NCBI RefSeq assembly: GCF_004322755.1
Contig: NZ_CP036401.1
Span: 3,534,001-3,598,000 of the forward strand
From: Pseudoduganella albidiflava
GTDB taxonomy: Bacteria; Pseudomonadota; Gammaproteobacteria; Burkholderiales; Burkholderiaceae_D
Reading direction: 5' to 3'
DNA length: 64,000 nt
Part shown: piece after piece, positions 35,440-45,250 of the stretch
Layout: the number at the start of each line of letters is the position of its first letter
Position numbering within the stretch: the first letter of the stretch is position 1
The notes under the pieces: model-generated
Databases searched by the model: none
Told to the model about the DNA's origin: nothing
Seen by the model: the letters and a program-made list of their open reading frames with translations, nothing else
Position numbers and translations under genes: made by a program

Positions 35440-36006
35440 TCAGGCCGCCTGAGCCCGGCGCTTGCGGCTGGCGAACCCGACGGCAGCGAGCCCGGCGCCC
35501 AGCATCAGGTACGTGGCCGGCTCCGGCACGGCCGGTGCGAGCGTCCAGGTGCCCTGGTTGCCATACACAGCCGCCGATCGCAGCGGATTTTGCAGCAGCG
35601 CGATGTCACTCGCTTCATTCGGCGCGTGGCCGAGGAAATTTTCCGACAGCGACTGCAGGTTCTCGTTGTAAAGCCACGGTTCGGCCGTGTCGCTGGCATT
35701 GAAGAACCAGCCCGTGATATTCATCGCGGCATCGAAGGTGAAGCTGTTCATCAAGCCATTTCCCGCGGCGGAGCTGAGATGGATGGACCCGTAGCTGACA
35801 TCCCAGCTCTTGAATTCGTACATGTGATATTCGGCACCCGGCGAGTTCTCGAAGTCGAATTCGAAATGCGCGACGATCCGGGACGGCGCGTCGCCGATGT
35901 AATCGTGGGTGGCGAGATTGCCGGTGTACGTGTAGATGCCGGCCTGGGCGGAGCCGAGTGTGGCCACCGCGAGCGCGGCAGCCAGGGCAAACTGATGAAG
36001 TTTCAT
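35440..36006 (-). CDS. PEP-CTERM sorting domain protein
   Basis: A 188-residue exported protein. The signal peptide MKLHQFALAAALAVATLGSA is cut near AQA-GIYTY. The body is a beta-rich domain with SRIVAHFEFDFENSPGAEYH and a FNASDTAEPW segment, similar in style to other short PEP-CTERM proteins but without an enzyme motif. The tail PAVPEPATYLMLGAGLAAVG with RKRR is the exosortase signal. AAGG lies 6 nt before the ATG. It faces the carboxylesterase gene from the other strand. Probably a surface or matrix protein. Confidence 0.9.
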   Translation of the reverse strand: MKLHQFALAAALAVATLGSAQAGIYTYTGNLATHDYIGDAPSRIVAHFEFDFENSPGAEYHMYEFKSWDVSYGSIHLSSAAGNGLMNSFTFDAAMNITGWFFNASDTAEPWLYNENLQSLSENFLGHAPNEASDIALLQNPLRSAAVYGNQGTWTLAPAVPEPATYLMLGAGLAAVGFASRKRRAQAA

Positions 36007-36146
36007 ATCGACCTTAAAAATTGACGAGCCTCAAGCTTATTCGTTGGCATTTTTTTAATCAATTTTTTGGTGCCGCATGATGTCGGCTCACCCCCGAATG
36101 TTGTTTATTCGCCATTCCCATGGCCATGCACTCCATCGCCGAGGCG

Positions 36147-36773
36147 TCACCGCCAGTCCACCACCTGGTCGCTTCCCCGCGTCGTGAAGTATGGCGTGTG
36201 GCCAAACACCCCGGCCTGCAGATCGGCGTATTCGTCGCCGTCGACCGTGATGTCCGAGCTGTCCCCGTCGAAAACTTTCCAGCCGGCCTTCACCACCTGT
36301 GTCAAGCCTGCGAAATAATCGGCCAGCGAGCCGGCGATACGGTTGATGCCCACGCAGTGGGTCATTTCGTACACGGCGCCATAGGTGGGCGACGCGGCGA
36401 TGCAATTGACCAGTACCCAGGACCCGGCGCCGTCGGCCAGGATCGGCACGAAACCCAGAGGCCAGTAGTCGGGATTCTCATCGCCGACGATATCGGCGAT
36501 TTCCACGTAGTCCTCGATGCTCCGATCGGTGGACAGTGGGAACATGCCCCAGGCCAGTTCCGGCTCGAACAGGTCGAGGTCGGAATCGGCATCCCAGCCG
36601 TTGATTTTCGTGAAATAGGTTTTCAGGTCGTCCGGAACGGTGATCTGTTCCAGCGCGTTCATCGCATCGATCCAGCCGGCATCGGGCGCCGGGCCCAGTG
36701 CCTTGGGAATCAGGGAACCGGCCGCTTCGATGGCGGCCAGGTAGTCGTAGAGGATGTTTTCCAGGTTTTTCAT
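36147..36773 (-). CDS. SMI1/KNR4 (SUKH) family protein
   Basis: A 208-residue cytosolic, acidic protein. LGPAPDAGWIDAMNALEQIT followed by VPDDLKTYFTKINGWDADSD and LLFEPELAWGMFPL-like text has the shape of SMI1/KNR4 proteins, whose bacterial members are often immunity proteins against polymorphic toxins. LGFVPILADGAGSWVLVNCI and the later SLADYFAGLTQVVKAGWKV fit the SUKH core. No toxin gene is adjacent, so it is either an orphan immunity gene or has another role. The ATG at 36773 (MKNLENILYDYL) is the most natural start, with no clear ribosome site. Confidence 0.72.
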   Translation of the reverse strand: MKNLENILYDYLAAIEAAGSLIPKALGPAPDAGWIDAMNALEQITVPDDLKTYFTKINGWDADSDLDLFEPELAWGMFPLSTDRSIEDYVEIADIVGDENPDYWPLGFVPILADGAGSWVLVNCIAASPTYGAVYEMTHCVGINRIAGSLADYFAGLTQVVKAGWKVFDGDSSDITVDGDEYADLQAGVFGHTPYFTTRGSDQVVDWR

Positions 36774-36860
36774 GTAGGGATATGTGGCAAATAAAACAAG
36801 CCGCATTGTAGCGCAGGCATTGCGCCAACATGGGGCGCTCCCCGCCCGCCTCTCCTACCC

Positions 36861-39308
36861 CTACAGGCTGGCCGCGTCGATCCGCACGCGCTGCACCGGC
36901 AAGCCTTCGCCGGCGAATTCCACTTCGATCGGCCCCGCGTCCATGCCGGCGCGCACCACCGCCACGAGCCGGCCATGGAACGTGGCCCGTTCGCCGGACT
37001 GCAGGCTCGATGCATCCATCGGGTTGCCATTGCCGGCGCCGGCCAGCGTGCCGGCGCCCTTGACGGTGACCCTGAACTGGCGGTCGCCGTCGCGCGCATA
37101 GACCGGCACGCCGTTCGCGTCGACCAGCTCGGCGCTCACGTAAGCCAGGTCTTCGCCGTTCGCCCGTACCTGCCGGCGATCCACGGTCAGTTTCACCGCG
37201 GCCGGTGCGCCGGCCGTGCGCAGTTCCCACTGGTCCGCCGCCTTGCCGTCGCGGTAGCCGACGGCGACCAGGCGCCCCGCCTGGTACGGCACCGAGTAGG
37301 ACACCTGGTATTCGGTCTGGCGCCCCGCCGCCTTGCGCCCCAGGCTGCGGCCATTCAGGAACAGCTCCACTTCCGGATGCTCGGCATACACCACCACCTT
37401 GAGCGGCCTGCCTTCCTGGCCTGTCCAGGTCCAGCTCGGGTGCAGGTCGTGCAGCGACCAGTCCAGCTCGGGGTGCTCCTTGAAGTACTGGCGGTCCGGC
37501 AGGTCTTCCGTGCCGGCCGGCTGTTCGACGAACGCCACCACCGGATCGATGCCGGATTGCCACAGCACCTGGCGATAGTAGGCCGCCGGGCGCTTGCGGC
37601 CCGTCGCGTCGATCTCGCCGCAGTACGCCAGGTGCCACGGGTACTTGCCGAGCTCCTTCCAGTCCTTCGAATAGCCCATCCAGCCGATGCCGGTCTCGCC
37701 GAGGTAGTCGACGGACGTCCAGACGAAGTCGCCGATCACCCACGGCATCCGGCCCACCGGGTCCCAGTAGCGGAACGCATCCTTCGACGTCGATTCGGAG
37801 GTGTACATGACCCGTTCCGGATGCGTGGCGTGGTCGCTGCCGAACAGGTGGACCCGGTAGTTGTAGCCGGCCACGTCAAGTTCCGCGAACTGCACCGCGT
37901 TGCCCGGGCTGTCCACGTTCACGCCCTGCGTGACGGGGCGCGTGGCATCGAGCGTGCGGATGCGCGCCGCCAGCTCCCGCGCCGTCTTCGCGCCTTCCGG
38001 CGTGGCCTGCTCGGGAATCTCGTTCCCCACGCTCCAGAAGATCACGCTGGGGTGGTTGCGGCCGCTGACCACCATGCTGTCGATGTCGCGCCGCCAGTTC
38101 TCCTCGAAGAAGCGCGAGTAATCGGCATCGCGCTTCGGCTTGCGCCACATGTCGAAGGCTTCGTCGATGACCAGCATGCCCAGTTCGTCGGCCGCTTCCA
38201 GCGTGGCCTGGCTGGCCGGATTGTGCGCGCTGCGGATCGCGTTGTAGCCGGCATCCTTCATCAGCGCCACCTTGCGCCGGTCCGCGTCCGGTGCGCCGGC
38301 GGCGCCCAGCATGTAGTTGTCGTGGTGGATGTTCCCGCCCTTCAGCAGGTACTGCTTCCCGTTGATGCGCAGGCCGTGCCGCGCATCCACCGTCACCGTG
38401 CGGATGCCGAAGCGCGTGCGCCGGGTGTCGCGCAGCACGCCGCCGACCCGCACTTCCTGCACCAGCGTGTACAGGTTCGGCGCGTCGGGCGACCACAGTT
38501 TGGGATTGGCGATGGCGAAGCGGTGCGCCAGGTCGGCCTTGCCGCGCGCGGGTACCGTCATCGCCCGGCGCTCCCGGGCCACGGTGCTGCCGTCGCCCGC
38601 CACCACGGTCGACAGCACCTCGACCTTCGCGGCGGCAGCCGAACGGTTGCTGACGGAAGCCCGCACGTCGACCTCGCCCTGGTCGCTCGAGGCGCTGCGG
38701 GTGCTGGCGAACACGCTGTCCGGCGCCACGTGTACGGGGTCCAGCAAGTCCAGCGTCACGGGCCGGATCAGCCCCGAGCCCGCATACCAGCGCGACGAGG
38801 GATCGGCGTGGTTGACGCGTACCGTGATGACGTTGTCGCCCGCCTTCGCCTTGCCCGTCAGGTCCAGCGTGAACGCCGTGTAGCCATAGCGGTGCCGGCC
38901 CACGTGCTCGCCGTTGAACCAGATGTCGGCATCCATGTAGACCGCTTCGAAGTTCAGGCGCAGCACGCGCGCGGCATCGCCGGCGTCCAGCGCCAGGTGC
39001 CGGCGGTACCAGCCCTGCCCACCCGGCAGGTAGCCGGAATCCTGCCCGCCGACCGCCTTCGGATCGAACGGCGGCGTGCCATCGGGCTTGTCCATGATGG
39101 CGAAATCATGCGGCACCGCGACCTTGCGCCAGCCGGCATCGTCGAACGCCGGCTGCTCCGCCCCCCGCGCTTCGCCCTTCTGGAACAGCCAGTCCTGCGC
39201 AAGGCTGCGCCGTTCGGCGGCGGCGTGGCCGGACAGCAGCGCCAGCAAGAGGGGAAACGACACGGCAATGGCCAGTGGCAGGCGCGGCGTCTTCAGGAGT
39301 GGATGCAT
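36861..39308 (-). CDS. Secreted GH2 beta-galactosidase (DUF4982 type)
   Basis: An 815-residue enzyme. The signal peptide is LPLAIAVSFPLLLALLSGHA. The sugar-binding domain (SLAQDWLFQKGEA, VAVPHDFAIMD), Ig-like domain and TIM barrel (LLKGGNIHHDNYMLGAAG) follow. The acid/base is Glu430 in FWSVGNEIPE and the nucleophile Glu505 in MYTSESTSKDAF. DFVWTSVDYLGETGIGW leads to the DUF4982 domain and a C-terminal Ig-like domain (QVRANGEDLAYVSAELVDAN). It probably removes beta-galactose from plant glycans. It diverges from the GH31 gene across a 248-base gap that contains a shared operator-like dyad, so both may respond to one signal. Confidence 0.9.
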   Translation of the reverse strand: MHPLLKTPRLPLAIAVSFPLLLALLSGHAAAERRSLAQDWLFQKGEARGAEQPAFDDAGWRKVAVPHDFAIMDKPDGTPPFDPKAVGGQDSGYLPGGQGWYRRHLALDAGDAARVLRLNFEAVYMDADIWFNGEHVGRHRYGYTAFTLDLTGKAKAGDNVITVRVNHADPSSRWYAGSGLIRPVTLDLLDPVHVAPDSVFASTRSASSDQGEVDVRASVSNRSAAAAKVEVLSTVVAGDGSTVARERRAMTVPARGKADLAHRFAIANPKLWSPDAPNLYTLVQEVRVGGVLRDTRRTRFGIRTVTVDARHGLRINGKQYLLKGGNIHHDNYMLGAAGAPDADRRKVALMKDAGYNAIRSAHNPASQATLEAADELGMLVIDEAFDMWRKPKRDADYSRFFEENWRRDIDSMVVSGRNHPSVIFWSVGNEIPEQATPEGAKTARELAARIRTLDATRPVTQGVNVDSPGNAVQFAELDVAGYNYRVHLFGSDHATHPERVMYTSESTSKDAFRYWDPVGRMPWVIGDFVWTSVDYLGETGIGWMGYSKDWKELGKYPWHLAYCGEIDATGRKRPAAYYRQVLWQSGIDPVVAFVEQPAGTEDLPDRQYFKEHPELDWSLHDLHPSWTWTGQEGRPLKVVVYAEHPEVELFLNGRSLGRKAAGRQTEYQVSYSVPYQAGRLVAVGYRDGKAADQWELRTAGAPAAVKLTVDRRQVRANGEDLAYVSAELVDANGVPVYARDGDRQFRVTVKGAGTLAGAGNGNPMDASSLQSGERATFHGRLVAVVRAGMDAGPIEVEFAGEGLPVQRVRIDAASL

Positions 39309-39384
39309 GCGGGCGGGTCCTCGTAATCCGATAAAAATTCGGCGATAAAAATCCGGCAATCGTAGCAGAGCGCCAACATGCCCA

Positions 39385-39478
39385 GGTATTCCGTTTTGCA
39401 AGGGAAGAATATCGAGTTGGCATAGCGTTGCGTTGCCGGCGCAGGCGCTCCCTGTTCTCGTCAAGTTCGTGATTATTC
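39385..39478. promoter_or_regulatory. Carbohydrate-regulon promoter architecture, copy A
   Basis: The dyad GGTATTC-15 nt-GAATATC (39385-39413) is followed 3 bases later by TTGGCATA (39417-39424) and, 85 bases from the dyad start, by GTGATTATT (39470-39478). The same elements at exactly the same spacings occur at 41933-42026 before the TonB receptor. It lies between divergent GH2 and GH31 genes and could serve both. Confidence 0.6.
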
Positions 39479-39556
39479 GGCCGGCGGCCCATTGCCCTGC
39501 TCCCGGCTCACTGCGGATACTGTTCAATGATTGCGATAACAACACAGGAGACGAGA

Positions 39557-41886
39557 ATGCATGATCGAGTTCGGCCGATGGCCAGGCTGGCGCTCGCGCT
39601 GGCCATCGCTGTTACGCTGCCGGCACCGGCGGCACTCGCGGCGGCGGCGCCAGGCAAGGCCGTGGAATCGGCCCGGCAGACGCCGCATGGCCTGCTGGTC
39701 ACGCTCGCCGGGGCAACGCTGCGCATCGAGCCCTGCAGCGCGCGCATCATCCACATCCGTGCTGGTGCCGACCCCGCGTGGCAAGGCAACTACAATCCCG
39801 CCGTGATCGCCCGGCCGCAGCGCGTCGACTGGAAGATCGCCGAGTCGGCCGAGTTCCATGCACTGTCTACCCCGGCACTCCAGGTCCGCGTGGACAAGGC
39901 CACCGGTGCCGTGAGTTTCCACGATCCGAAGGGTGAACCGATCCTGCATGAACTGCCCGGTAGCCGCCGGATCGCGCCGGGCGCGCAGGTTGGCCAGGGA
40001 TTTGCCCTGCAGGGCCCCGTATTCGGACTGGGCCAGCACCTGAACGGCCTGTTCGATTACACCGGCAACACCGTCCACCTGCAGCAGGCCAACCGCGATG
40101 TCGCGGTGCCGATGCTGGTATCGCCGAAGGGCTACGGGCTGTTGTGGAACAACGCCTCGATCACGGACGTGGACGCCGGCCTGCCGGCAACGCCGCACCA
40201 CCCGCTGGAATTTCGCTCCGGGGCGGGCGGCGGGGTCGACTACCATTTCATCCACGGCCCCGAGATCGACGACATCGTGGCCGGCTACCGGGAGCTGACC
40301 GGCCGCGCGCCGATGATGGCGCGCTGGACCTGGGGCTGTGGCAGTCGAAGGAGCGCTACAAGGACCAGGCCGAGCTGCTCGGCATCGCGGCGCGCTACCG
40401 GTCGATGAACGTGCCGCTCGACGCGGTGGTGCAGGACTGGCAATACTGGCTGCCGGGCCAATGGGGCTCGCACGAGGTGGACGCCGCACGCTTCCCCGAT
40501 CCCAAGCGCATGCTGGACACGCTGCACGCCCAGAACGTGCATGCCATCGTATCGGTATGGCCCCGCTTCGATCCGGGCACGGGCAATGCGGCGGAGCTGG
40601 AACGGGCCGGCGCGCTGTTCCCGAAAACCTACGACAACGTCTACCCCGCCGGGCAGGGCCGCTGGTACGACGCCTACGCGCCGGCCGGCCGCAAGACCTA
40701 CTGGGACCAGATCGGCCGCACGCTGGGCCGGCATGGCTGGGACGGCTGGTGGCTGGATGGCAGCGAGGCCGAACTGGGCGGGAACTGGGGCGAGCTGCGC
40801 GAGGTGCGCACGGCGGCCGGGCCCGGCGCCGAAGTGCTCAATGCGTATCCGCTGCTCCACACGACCGGGGTCTACGAGGGATCGCGCAAGGATGCCCCGG
40901 GAAAGCGCCCGTTCATCCTCACGCGCTCGGCCTATAGCGGCCAGCAGCGCAACGCCGCCATCACATGGTCCGGCGACACCGCCGCCACCTGGGACGTCTT
41001 CCGTGCCCACATCCCGGCGGCGCTGAACTTCACGCTCAGCGGCATACCCTACTGGTCGGCCGACATCGGCGGCTTCTTCGGCGGCAAACCCACCGATCCC
41101 GAATACGCGGAGCTGTACACGCGGTGGTACCAGTTCGGCGCGTTCAACCCCATGTTCCGCGTGCATGGCACCGGGGCCGGCAAGGAGATCTGGCAGTTCG
41201 ACGAGGCCACCCAGAAAATCCTGCGCAGGTACACGGAGCTGCGCTACCGCCTGCTGCCCTACATCTATTCCGCGTCGGCCGACGTGACGAACCGGCACGG
41301 CACGATGATGCGTGCCCTGATGATGGATTTTCGCGCGGACCGGCAGGCGCTGACGGTGCCGGACCAGTACATGTTCGGCAAGGCCATCATGGTGGCGCCG
41401 GTCACGCAAGCCAGGGCGGACGTGCGCACCGTATACCTGCCGGGCAGCGGCGCGTGGTTCGACTTCTGGAGCGGCCAGCGCCACGAGGCGGGCAAGGTGA
41501 TCGCGGCAAGGGCCGATATCGCCACGCTTCCGCTGTTCGTGCGCGGCGGCAGCATCCTGCCGCTCGGCCCTGTCGTGCAGCATGCCGGCCAGAAGAGCTC
41601 CGAGCCGATCGAAGTGCGCGTCTATCCCGGCGCGGACGGCAGCTATGAACTTTACGACGACGCCGGGGACGGCCACGGTTACCTGCGCGGCGAATCGGCC
41701 ACCCGCCGCTTCACGTGGCGGCAGGCCGGCGGGCGGCTGACGATCGGGCCATGGCAAGGCAGCTTCCCCGGCCTGGCGGCGCGGCAGGCATTCCTGGTCC
41801 GGTGCGGTGCAATCGCTGGCGATGCGGGCGTCAGGGTAGTGGCGGACACTGTCGCCGTCAGCGTGACGCTGCCCGAGTGCCGCTGA
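39557..41886 (+). pseudogene. Secreted GH31 alpha-glycosidase with a one-base frameshift
   Basis: The two halves of one GH31 gene are in different frames. The first half (39557-40336) has a signal peptide (LALALAIAVTLPAPAALA) and the N-domain up to GRAPMMARWTWG. The second continues from 40336 with LWQSKERYKDQAELLGIAAR, as expected in GH31. One base, probably a C at 40336/40337, is missing. Downstream all key parts are intact: VVQDWQYW, WWLDGSEAE (nucleophile Asp, codon 40756), WSGDTAATW (acid/base Asp, codon 40975), GIPYWSADIGGFFGG and the C-terminal sandwich. Restored, it would be about 776 residues, alpha-xylosidase- or alpha-glucosidase-like. AGGAG precedes the ATG. It is either a real recent mutation or a sequencing error in a short G run. 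Confidence 0.85.
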
Positions 41887-41932
41887 GGGCTGGCACAAAA
41901 AACGCCTCCCTAGCACCTGGCGCGGCCATCCA

Positions 41933-42026
41933 GGTATTCCATTTTTTGCCGGAGGAATACCTGTTTGGCATACCGTGGCTTTTTTCACTCTTGCCGCCGC
42001 GCCCAATCATCAACTCCATGATTATT
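41933..42026 (+). promoter_or_regulatory. Carbohydrate-regulon promoter architecture, copy B
   Basis: The perfect dyad GGTATTC-15 nt-GAATACC (41933-41961), TTGGCATA at 41965-41972 and ATGATTATT at 42018-42026. Spacings are identical to copy A. It lies 100-195 bases before the TonB receptor start. The rest of this gap holds no gene. Confidence 0.62.
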
Positions 42027-42126
42027 TGCCTGTTTGCTAATTTGTGCCGCCCCTTCCTTTCATAAGATGCGCCTGTTCGCAACATGGCGACGACAAGAAC
42101 GCGACATCGAAAGCACAAGGAGAGAC

Positions 42127-45100
42127 ATGCAACTTCATCGCAAGAACAGCGGCACCCGGCTGACCGCGCTGGCACTGGCCGCCGCCGCGCTGGCATCTTC
42201 CGCCGCGGCCCAGCAGGCGCCCGCCGCCGGCACCGCCAATACCGCCAGCACGGCCAATGCCAGCGGGGCGACCGGTGCCACCGAACCGGCCAACGTGGTC
42301 ACCGTCACGGGCTTCCGGGCCAGCCTGGACAGCGCGCTGAACGCCAAGAAGAATTCCGACGGTATCCTGGACGTGATCAAGGCCGAGGACATCGCCAAGT
42401 TCCCCGATGCCAACCTGGCCGAATCGCTGCAGCGTGTCCCCGGCGTGTCGCTGGCGCGCGGCGAAGGCGGCGAAGGCCGGCAGATCACCGTGCGCGGCCT
42501 GAACGCCGGTTTTACAAGGGTGCGCATCAACGGCATCGAAGGCATGTCGATGACGGGCGCCTCGGACATCAACGGCAATTCCAACCGGGGCCGCGGCTTC
42601 GACTTCTCCGTGTTCGCCTCCGAGCTGTTCAACAGCCTGGAAGTGCGCAAGACATCCGAAGCGGCCATCGAGGAAGGTTCGCTGGGCGCCACCGTCGACC
42701 TGCGCACCGGCCGCCCGTTCGATTTCAAGGGCCGCACCATCAGCTTCGGCGTGCAGGAAAGCTGGAACTCCGTGTCGCGCAAGACCCAGCCGCGCTTCAC
42801 CGGCCTGCTGTCGGACCGCTGGGATACCCGCTTCGGCAAGTTCGGCGCGCTGGTCTCGGCGGCCCACTCGAAGCGCCGCGCCGTCGAGGAAGGCTACGAG
42901 GCGGTGGACCTGTACCCGGCCAGCTACGACGGCGGCTTCTGCTCGCCGGCCGGCACGGCGCCGCAGGTGCCCGGCAACGACGCCGTCAAGGGCGTGGATG
43001 CCGCCAATTGCGGCTTCGGCGTGCCCCGTACCAGCAACCCGGCCGAGTATGCCGAGGTGATGGGCCGTACCGACAACTTCGGCGGCACGGTCGCCGCCCC
43101 GCTGGCCGGCTCGGGCGCCTTCGCGCCGCGCATCCCCCGCTACCGCCGCTCGCAGACCGACTACGAGCGCACCGGCATCACCAGCTCCTTCCAGTGGCGG
43201 CCGGCGCCGGGCACCGACATCAACCTGGACCTGATGTACGGGAAGTTCAGCAACACCCGCTACGACAACTACATCGGCGCGATCTCGTTCGGCCGCAGCC
43301 TGGCCGCGGCCAACGGCAAGCCGCAGACCTCGATCCTGGAAGCGGAATTCGACGACAAGGGCAGCTGGACCTACGGCCGCTTCAACGGCGTGGACGTGCG
43401 CACCGAGGGCTTGATGGATGTGTACGAGACGAAGTTCCGCCAGAACGTGCTGTCGGCCAGCCACCGCATCAGCGATACGCTGAAGGTCGACGTCCTGCAC
43501 GGCATGTCGAACACGAACCTGGACAACCCGATGCGCGCCACCGTCATGTTCGACGCGCCCAACGTAAACGGCTTCTCGTTCGACTTCCGCCAGAACCGTA
43601 ACGTGCCGACGCTGAACTACGGCATCGACGTGGCCGATCCGAACAGCTTCACCTTCGCCCGCACGGAGCCGAACGGCACGTGGCACGGCCAGTTCTTCGG
43701 CCGCTACCTGCAGTCCGACAACAAGCTGAAGACCACCGCCGTGAACCTGGCATGGGACGCCAGCGAGCGGCTGACGCTGCGCACCGGCCTGTCCGCCCGC
43801 AAGAACGCGTATGGCCTGTACGAAGTCGGCAACGGCTCGGACGGCGGCCTGGCCCTGCCGGCCGGCGTGGGCATGAACGACATCTCGCGCCAGATCGCCG
43901 GCTTCGGCCGCGGCCTTGGCGGCACCGGCGTGCCGTCGTCGTGGGCGGCGGTGGACCTGGACAAGCTGCTGGCCGTGCACAATATCGAGTGCCACTGCGC
44001 CGAGGTACCGGGCTCGCTGTTCAATACGGCCACGCCGGGCGTGACGCGCATCACCGAGGACATCGACGCGGCCTACGGCATGGTGGACTTCAACTACGAC
44101 CTGTGGGGCATCGGCTGGCGCGGCAATGCCGGCGTGCGCGGCGTGGACACCAAGTCCACCTCGATGACCTTGCAGACGATCGGCGGCAAGCTGCAGCCCA
44201 TCACGGTGGTGAAGAAGTACCGCGACTGGCTGCCGGCGCTGAACCTGACGGCGCAATTGCCGAAGGACGTGTTCCTGCGCTTCTCGGCCGGCAAGACCCT
44301 GGCCCGCCCGGAATACGGCGACCTGCGCCCGACGGCCAGCGTGAACCACCAGTTCCAGACTGTCAGCGTGGGCAATGCGCAGCTGGACCCGATCCGCGCC
44401 CGCACGTACGACCTGCAGGCCGAGTGGTACTACGACAGGAACGCGATGATCTCCCTGGGTTTCTTCCGCAAGGAGATCAAGTCGTTCATCCAGAACGTGC
44501 AGCAGCGCGAAGTGTATTCGGCGCTGGGCCTGCCGAATGAATTGCTGACCGAAGGCGGCTGCTCGATCACCGGCGGCCTGCCGGCCTGCGTCGTCCAGCC
44601 CGACAGCACCGTGGTGGTGAACCGCAAGTTCAACACGCCGGGCGGCCCGCTCAACGGCCTGGAGTTCAACCTGCAGGCGCCGTTCAACTTCCTGCCCGGC
44701 ATCGGCAAGAACTTCGGCCTGCTGGCCAACTACACGCGCGTGAAGTCGAAGATCAACTACATCGTGCGGCCGGATAACCCGGCGACGGCGGCCAGCGAAT
44801 TCATCGGCGATACCGCCGACTTCACCGGCCTGTCGCCGCGCGCGCACAACATCACGCTGTACTACGACGATCCGAAGTTCAGCGCCCGCGTGTCGGCGGC
44901 GCACCGCTCCAGCTACATCCAGGCGGTGCTGGGCGACATCAACGGCCACGACTACACGCGCGTCAACGGCATGACGAACATCGACTTCAGCCTGTCGTAC
45001 AACGTAACGCCGAACCTGCGCCTGTCCATCGAAGGCCAGAACCTGACGGACGAAGCGCTGCGCTACGGCCGCGATTCGGTGCGCAACGATACGCTGCTGT

Positions 45101-45150
45101 ACGTGCATTCCGGGCGTTCGTTCGTGCTGGGGGCGAACTACAAGTTCTAG
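42127..45150 (+). CDS. TonB-dependent receptor, sugar-uptake type
   Basis: A 1007-residue outer-membrane receptor. AAGGAGAG precedes the ATG at 42127. The signal peptide (LTALALAAAALASSAAA) is followed by the plug: VTVTGFRASLDSALNAKKNS, DVIKAEDIAKFPDANLAESL, QRVPGVSLARGEGGEGRQIT and VRGLNAGFTRVRINGIEGM. This layout is that of the large TonB-Xanth-Caul subfamily linked to plant-sugar import. The barrel ends with FVLGANYKF, a C-terminal aromatic residue for BAM assembly. With the GH31 and GH2 genes upstream and the shared promoter pattern it should import their oligosaccharide products. No TonB/ExbBD in the window. Confidence 0.93.
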   Translation: MQLHRKNSGTRLTALALAAAALASSAAAQQAPAAGTANTASTANASGATGATEPANVVTVTGFRASLDSALNAKKNSDGILDVIKAEDIAKFPDANLAESLQRVPGVSLARGEGGEGRQITVRGLNAGFTRVRINGIEGMSMTGASDINGNSNRGRGFDFSVFASELFNSLEVRKTSEAAIEEGSLGATVDLRTGRPFDFKGRTISFGVQESWNSVSRKTQPRFTGLLSDRWDTRFGKFGALVSAAHSKRRAVEEGYEAVDLYPASYDGGFCSPAGTAPQVPGNDAVKGVDAANCGFGVPRTSNPAEYAEVMGRTDNFGGTVAAPLAGSGAFAPRIPRYRRSQTDYERTGITSSFQWRPAPGTDINLDLMYGKFSNTRYDNYIGAISFGRSLAAANGKPQTSILEAEFDDKGSWTYGRFNGVDVRTEGLMDVYETKFRQNVLSASHRISDTLKVDVLHGMSNTNLDNPMRATVMFDAPNVNGFSFDFRQNRNVPTLNYGIDVADPNSFTFARTEPNGTWHGQFFGRYLQSDNKLKTTAVNLAWDASERLTLRTGLSARKNAYGLYEVGNGSDGGLALPAGVGMNDISRQIAGFGRGLGGTGVPSSWAAVDLDKLLAVHNIECHCAEVPGSLFNTATPGVTRITEDIDAAYGMVDFNYDLWGIGWRGNAGVRGVDTKSTSMTLQTIGGKLQPITVVKKYRDWLPALNLTAQLPKDVFLRFSAGKTLARPEYGDLRPTASVNHQFQTVSVGNAQLDPIRARTYDLQAEWYYDRNAMISLGFFRKEIKSFIQNVQQREVYSALGLPNELLTEGGCSITGGLPACVVQPDSTVVVNRKFNTPGGPLNGLEFNLQAPFNFLPGIGKNFGLLANYTRVKSKINYIVRPDNPATAASEFIGDTADFTGLSPRAHNITLYYDDPKFSARVSAAHRSSYIQAVLGDINGHDYTRVNGMTNIDFSLSYNVTPNLRLSIEGQNLTDEALRYGRDSVRNDTLLYVHSGRSFVLGANYKF

Positions 45151-45250
45151 GCCATGGCTTGAAACTTCGCGGGTGCGTCGGCGTGAGATGCCTGGTGCCG
45201 AACCGCTGCGGCGGCCCGTACCGCGCTGCCGCCGACGCTCCGCCCCGCAA

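Noticed and set aside
42037..45108. Open frame antisense to the TonB receptor
   Set aside because: The receptor reading has plug, barrel and a proper start. The antisense text is only His/Arg/Val-rich shadow.
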